64,000 nt of DNA from Isoetes taiwanensis. Taxonomy: Eukaryota > Streptophyta > Lycopodiopsida > Isoetales > Isoetaceae. Position 1 is the stretch's first letter. Each line of letters starts with the position of its first letter. The translations under genes and the position numbers were made by a program. Below are positions 58,267-64,000 of the stretch, in pieces. The stretch is taken from positions 3,834,829 to 3,898,828 of the forward strand of contig JAJEKV010000041.1 in assembly GCA_021234155.1 (NCBI GenBank). Reading direction: 5' to 3'. A model generated the notes under the pieces. The model did no database searches and was not told where the DNA came from. It saw only the letters and a list, made by a program, of their open reading frames with translations.

Positions 58267-59002
58267 TTGCTATTAGGAAAGAAGTTACACAAATGGATTA
58301 TTTTTGCCATGAAGAATCCAGCTGGAGCTTAGAACTGCTAGAATACTTGAGCAAAGGTTCACCTCTTCACATCTTAGCCTTTTCAATTTCTCTAAGCTTT
58401 TGATTTTGCGTAGGATAAATAGAATCTTGGTGCCTCTGCTATTTATTTCACCATTGAAAATGCACTCTTATATAATGGCAACGTTACTTACATCTTCATG
58501 TTGGTGCTAAGTTGCTAGGTCTGTTACAATCTCTCCTCCAAAAACTCAACCCATGTCCTCATGGGTGCATCTTAGAGCATTTATGAAAACTCCACTTTGT
58601 ATCTCCCTTTGTGACATCTTCCTTGGAACAAATCCAACTATTGATCTAAAAATATACTTATAGTCTGCCTCCTTAATTCTCGGGTCTCTTCCCTTTATGC
58701 CCTCACATCTTAATCCTCAATCCACATACTTCCAAATGAATTTTTTTTGTCCTTCAGAACTGATCCATCCTTGTCAAACACAACTGCTCAGCCTTCCAAT
58801 TGAAGACGACGCCTCTCCAAACTTGAAAGTTCAAAGCTATCCTTATACAAGTAATTTAAGCTAAAGGAAAGATACATACCAGATAGCTCCAATGCACGAC
58901 CCTTCTAACATTCAATTTAACATACCGCCGAGTTTAGAACTAACTCAAATATTAATAACATTGAGTATACTCTATGCATCAATAACAACGAAAGGAAAAG
59001 AA

Positions 59003-59655
59003 TAGAATAGAATAGATTTTTTATCGTCCACGGAGACCAATTGGGCTATGGGACCCAAACAAAAAAAGAGCAGCAAGCGTATTACTGTCAGGATTAAAAA
59101 ACCCCCGCCCCAAAGGGTTTTCGAGGGAAAAACCTTAGCAATAATAAGGATGCTGGCACGCTGTACAATTATATAGGACAGTTCACTACTGTCCCAGAGG
59201 ACACAACTGAGTTCGTGCATCTATAACCTCCTGAAGGTATGACCCCAACAAACCCACTGACGCCGTATTCAATAACTCATGCAAGGGTTGGCCAGGCACT
59301 AATAATCGAACATACCGCTCTCGGATATGGGCAAACACTAGGTAGATCTGGAGGGCATGACATTCATCCTCAATGGTGCCCTGGTGGCAACACTGGCAAA
59401 GCATTTCCTCCCGCGCTTCCCGAGCCCAACGTCCTGTAATGCGGAGATGATGTGCACCCGTGCGAGTGGAAGCTATAAGTCTGCGCTTCTTCATGGGCAA
59501 ATGGGTGTACAAGTGAGCCTCTCGTGAGCCTAGGGTTGACTTGCTGCTGATAGTGTGCCAGCTTAACGTGTGTTAGAGCATCTGCATCCCAGGGCTTGCG
59601 AAGGAAAGTAGCATCCAGGTACAACTTAAGTGCCTTGTGATCTTTCTTTGTTCAG
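59003..59655 (-). mobile_element. LINE 3' portion (copy 1)
   Basis: The minus strand reads RKPWDADALTHVKLAHYQQQ (59,560-59,605), HHLRITGRW, the zinc knuckle CQCCHQGTIEDECHALQI (59,350-59,400) and EVIDART near the end of the ORF. The 3' end has 'ctcgaaaaccctttgggg', 'gtcccatagcccaattggtc', 'tccgtggacgataaaaaatc' and TATTC repeats. It belongs to the same family as the 42-kb LINE. It is 5'-truncated at 59,655, where the duplication ends. Confidence 0.88.
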
Positions 59656-60755
59656 CTTAGGACCTGGATAATAACTTATGGAACTTATGGATACGAGGCT
59701 TTTCAGGCCAGCATAGACATCCCATTATGTTGTCTTACCAACCAGCATGTATCCCCTATGTATTTTATGCTCTGGATCCGCATAGGTTAAAAGGCACAAT
59801 CCAAAAACAAAAATAAAAGCAAAAGCACCCCTGCATTATTAGCATAAAACCAGTACATAAACCAATCTAGAATGAATCATTCTAGGAAAAACCCATGCCA
59901 TAAGTATATTGTTTACACTTGGCAGTCTTTCGCTCTCGTCAAGCTGTAAGATTGTATTTTAATTTCAGTGAAGCCATCAGCCTTATGCCCTTATGATCCT
60001 TATCATTATCAGTCTGTGCCATAAAGCAGGTCAGATGGTTCACCACCACTTATCATTTTCAGCTTTAAGTGATGGAACGTTGCCTTGTAAGAACTACAAC
60101 TTATCTAAATATAGTCCAAAACAAAGATACTATTTTAACAGAGCAGGAACGTTATGCATGTAATAGTATTATGCATGCATTTTAATCCAACAGATCATCC
60201 TCTTTCTTAAAAACATAAAGTATTCTTGTAATCTACCATGAGGATCTTTTTATTATTTAAAGGTAGAAATAAGATCATCGAATATGACTCCAATCAAACC
60301 TGAAAAGACGAGTCTGGTCAATACTAGCTCCATGATCCTTGTGTAATCCACGAATTTTTATCGGCATGTATTGTCACCAAGGGCATTTGTCATGCATGCC
60401 GGGCTTTGTTCATGCCATATTTGCTGGGCACTGCAAAAGCGACCAGAGTTTTTTCCTTCATCTCCAGAGCCTTTGGATCAAAAGCTATCTGTAATATGAG
60501 CCAGAAACCTAGTTATGGCAGAAAGTACTCATCTTAAACTCATTTGCAATATGTTATTATTAGCAAATCGACCTTATTTCTCTGCAAAAAAGATCTTGGA
60601 CAACTTTGCTCAGCTAACAGCATGCCTGGTACATAGAAATTTCCACATTGCCATTTTTTGCTTCCTGTTGCTTTCAGATCCATTTTTTCAGAGCAACAAC
60701 CAAATCTATTTTTTCAGAGCAACAAGCGCATCTTTCAAATGCATCTGCAGTAAGA
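59656..60755. other. Unique spacer between duplication copies
   Basis: AT-rich sequence with no gene or domain that I can support. It is present only once in the window. Confidence 0.5.
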
Positions 60756-63700
60756 ACAACGCACTTGGCATCAAGCCGAAGTTCTTAACATTCTCATTCT
60801 AGTCAGAGCATTGTACACCAGGGCAACAACACTGGAAAACAGGCTTAAATGGCAAAAACGAATTTAGTACCTTCAAGATCTTGCATGAATCCGGCAAAGG
60901 CCATTTCGTGGACCGATTATCCTTATCAAATCCTTGTCATTTTCGCAGAGAAGCAATCTGTTCATGTTGGCGGCCATTTTGGCGCCACAGAAGCTATCCG
61001 CTAGGCCACAAAAAATAAAATTATTATGACCTATACTTATTCCATATGGAAGAATTCGTCCTTATAATTTTGTTAAAAAAACCCTTTAAGAAATGTAGCA
61101 TGGCCATGCTATTAAATTAAGGCCACGGGCTCTATTACCAAAGCCACCAGATTCCAAGAGAGGCCCTCTTTTTAAGTGTTGATATTTCTCCAAATATCTA
61201 TGAAGCCAACATAATGCAAAAATTTTAAGCATTTAAAATGTACCATCTATAGTTAAGGCATTTGTTAACTCAAAAGGCTATCCGGCCATCTCAAGACCTA
61301 CGCCTTTTTCCCTTACAAGCGCTTTACGTTATTGAGAAAATTGTAATTTTGACGAAACAAGACCTTAGGCCCATTTAAACATGTAAAATGATCCAAATTC
61401 ATAGTTGCAATTAGGAAAGAAGATACACAAATGGATTATTTTTGCCATGGAGAATCTAGCTGGAGCTTAGAACTGCTAGAATACTTGAGCAAGGGTTCAA
61501 ATCTTCACATCTTAGCCTTTTCAATTTCTCTAAGCTTTTGATTTTGCATAGGATAAATAGAATCTTGGTGTCTCCGCTATAGATATGGCTCCACTACAAG
61601 TAGTTTATGATCCGTCTTACTTAATTATCTGTGGTCCTACGTCAAACTATGCATTTTGGCCCCCAAATGGAAATTTTTCAAACGAGTTTGCAAATTGGCA
61701 CAACAAACTAGGCAAATGTTTGCCGAAATGGAAGGATTTCGTAGTGGATTGGAGCATTTCAACCCTTTTCTAGATCTTCGACCTCTATATGAAGGTAAAG
61801 ATATGGCTCCCTTTGGTGAATATATCTAGATTTAGTCGCAAACTTAACAACTTTGTTTGTTGGTCTTTCATAACAGGGCATTGCTACAGAAGGGATTCAA
61901 GACAACCTTATCACTGATTATAATTTAAAGGCGTTGTTGTCCCTGCAGAGCACCCTGTTTGAAAAGTTCACTCCTTATTTACTTATCTTGTATATGCAGC
62001 TTTGATGTCTATTCGAATACCATGTTCGATGATGGCATGCGAAGAGGAAGAAACGTGTTACAACTGGCGAAGGGCAAATTGTTTATCAGGGACCTTATGA
62101 ACATGTTGTGGAGTTTTTTGAAAGATGTGGATTCAAGTGTCCAAAAAGGGAGTAACTGATTTTTTATAAGAGATGAGATGCTTTTGCCATCTCTAAGTAG
62201 ACTATAAACACCTCTTAAATCACAATAAACTTGGATAAATTGCCTAGTAAGATTATGGTCACATGCTCCTCAATTCCCAATGACACGTTGTAACTACAGA
62301 TGACATCATGGAAGGATCAAGAACAATATTGGGCTGACAGAAGGTGGCCTTATCGTTATGTGGATGTGAAAGAGTTTGTTGGAAGATTCAAAACATTCCA
62401 TGTTGGCCGAAAGCTTGCAGAAGTCAAAGTACGCTTTTATTTCCTTGCAAAAACTGAAGTAGTGAGTTTATAGTTGCTATTAGGAAAGAAGTTACACAAA
62501 TGGATTATTTTTGCCATGAAGAATCCAGCTGGAGCTTAGAACTGCTAGAATACTTGAGCAAAGGTTCACCTCTTCACATCTTAGCCTTTTCAATTTCTCT
62601 AAGCTTTTGATTTTGCGTAGGATAAATAGAATCTTGGTGCCTCTGCTATTTATTTCACCATTGAAAATGCACTCTTATATAATGGCAACGTTACTTACAT
62701 CTTCATGTTGGTGCTAAGTTGCTAGGTCCGTTACAATCTCTCCTCCAAAAACTCAACCCATGTCCTCATGGGTGCATCTTAGAGCATTTATGAAAACTCC
62801 ACTTTGTATCTCCCTTTGTGACATCTTCCTTGGAACAAATCCAACTATTGATCTAAAAATATACTTATAGTCTGCCTCCTTAATTCTCGGGTCTCTTCCC
62901 TTTATGCCCTCACATCTTAATCCTCAATCCACATACTTCCAAATGAATTTTTTTTGTCCTTCAGAACTGATCCATCCTTGTCAAACACAACTGCTCAGCC
63001 TTCCAATTGAAGACGACGCCTCTCCAAACTTGAAAGTTCAAAGCTATCCTTATACAAGTAATTTAAGCTAAAGGAAAGATACATACCAGATAGCTCCAAT
63101 GCACGACCCTTCTAACATTCAATTTAACATACCGCCGAGTTTAGAACTAACTCAAATATTAATAACATTGAGTATACTCTATGCATCAATAACAACGAAA
63201 GGAAAAGAATAGAATAGAATAGATTTTTTATCGTCCACGGAGACCAATTGGGCTATGGGACCCAAACAAAAAAGAGCAGCAAGCGTATTACTGTCAGGAT
63301 TAAAAAACCCCCGCCCCAAAGGGTTTTCGAGGGAAAAACCTTAGCAATAATAAGGATGCTGGCACGCAGTACAATTATATAGGACAGTTCACTACTGTCC
63401 CAGAGGACACAACTGAAGTTCGTGCATCTATAACCTCCTGAAGGTATGACCCCAACAAACCCACTGACGCCGTATTCAATAACTCATGCAAGGGTTGGCC
63501 AGGCACTAATAATCGAACATACCGCTCTCGGATATGGGCAAACACTAGGTAGATCTGGAGGGCATGACATTCATCCTCAATGGTGCCCTGGTGGCAACAC
63601 TGGCAAAGCATTTCCTCCCGCGCTTCCCGAGCCCAACGTCCTGTAATGCGGAGATGATGTGCACCCGTGCGAGTGGAAGCTATAAGTCTGCGCTTCTTCA

Positions 63701-63862
63701 TGGGCAAATGGGTGTACAAGTGAGCCTCTCGTGAGCCTAGGGTTGACTTGCTGCTGATAGTGTGCCAGCTTAACGTGTGTTAGAGCATCTGCATCCCAGG
63801 GCTTGCGAAGGAAAGTAGCATCCAGGTACAACTTAAGTGCCTTGTGATCTTTCTTTGTCCGT
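60756..63862. repeat. 3.1-kb segmental duplication, copy 2
   Basis: Partner of 56,547-59,655. Its LINE part continues past the point where copy 1 stops, so copy 1 is the truncated one at that end, or copy 2 was the source. Confidence 0.95.
61778..62473 (+). pseudogene. PDR-type ABCG transporter, internally deleted, copy 2
   Basis: Identical in structure to the copy at 57,568-58,266: the same in-frame loss between RVTTGE and GQIVYQG, the same frame change, and the same downstream exon ([15 protein letters not shown]). A few bases are missing just before the second exon ('cgttgtaactacagatgaca' here). The shared deletion predates the duplication. Confidence 0.82.
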
Positions 63863-64000
63863 ACCTGTACGCATCTGTTTGCCTGTACACCCCAGCGTGA
63901 GAACCACTGAGCTTGCTTGTCCTTCCAGCGGGCTTTCAGGCGTTGGGGACCCATCGCCATGGCCAAAGCAAGGTTGGGCAAACGTGTATCGCCCATAGCG
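63210..64000 (-). mobile_element. LINE 3' portion (copy 2), runs off the window
   Basis: The same as the 59,003 element, but it continues upstream with MGDTRLPNLALAMAMGPQRL and KARWKDKQAQWFSRWG, matching the MGDARLPLCLL block of the 42-kb LINE. The ORF is open to 63,996, so the element probably extends well beyond the window and may be the better-preserved member of this family. Confidence 0.88.

Larger units (their letters stand above)
56547..59655. repeat. 3.1-kb segmental duplication, copy 1
   Basis: The segment starts 'acaacgcacttggcatcaag' and ends 'gccttgtgatctttctttgt'. It matches 60,756-63,862 nearly base for base at an offset of 4,207-4,210 bp, with only a handful of substitutions and 1-4 base indels. 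It contains an ABCG pseudogene and a LINE 3' portion. A unique 1.1-kb spacer follows. Confidence 0.95.

Overview
The window reads as nuclear DNA of a vascular plant with a large, repeat-rich genome. The evidence is a group IId WRKY gene with plant introns, PPR, receptor-kinase, PDR-type ABCG and RPA-like genes or relics, Ty3/gypsy fossils, several LINEs and tRNA-derived SINEs. The LINEs have endonuclease, YADD reverse transcriptase and 3' tails of simple repeats rather than poly(A). A fern or other early-diverging lineage is my guess, but no sequence here proves it. Most of the window is old, broken mobile DNA and small tandem duplications. The one host gene that looks intact is WRKY (28,015-29,516, minus).

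Layout. 1-6.3 kb: a repeated segment, a LINE 3' end, small tandem repeats, a broken lectin-type receptor kinase and AT-rich filler. 6.3-11.2 kb: the most unusual block. A 1.8-kb LTR (9,442-11,238, minus orientation) with a Met-tRNA primer site is followed by a histone H3-like reading region (7,526-8,768) and by an uninterrupted 173-residue ORF of unknown function (6,280-6,801). Both ORFs have a TATA box about 105-115 bp before the ATG and, farther upstream, a pair of about 65-bp imperfect palindromes that pair better than their flanks are conserved. The H3-like region starts with the ten-residue H3 tail and ends with a nearly complete H3 histone fold, but the two are separated by about 300 codons of charged, low-complexity sequence.

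11.2-14.3 kb: a decayed, unrecognised multi-exon gene (minus) into which the LTR element inserted, carrying two related palindrome-bearing minisatellites. 14.3-21.3 kb: LINE and gypsy remnants and a tRNA-derived SINE. 21.7-23.1 kb: an RPA70-like gene with OB-fold and zinc ribbon, probably broken. 25.1-26.6 kb: a PPR pseudogene whose end lies in a fresh 354-bp tandem duplication. 28.0-30.8 kb: the WRKY gene and its presumed promoter with W-boxes. 31-36 kb: repeats, hairpin elements, a SINE head and a strong 117-bp fold-back.

36.6-46.4 kb: three LINEs of one broad group (one GC-rich and nearly full length, one carrying a SINE) and a gypsy scrap. 47.6-51.1 kb: a 1.18-kb tandem duplication running into a gypsy reverse transcriptase fossil. 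51-56 kb: small repeats, a GC-rich fold-back and a pentanucleotide array. 56.3-64 kb: a very recent 3.1-kb duplication (offset 4.21 kb) carrying the same internally deleted ABCG pseudogene and the same LINE 3' portion; the second LINE copy runs out of the window. All intron and element boundaries were read by eye and no database was searched.
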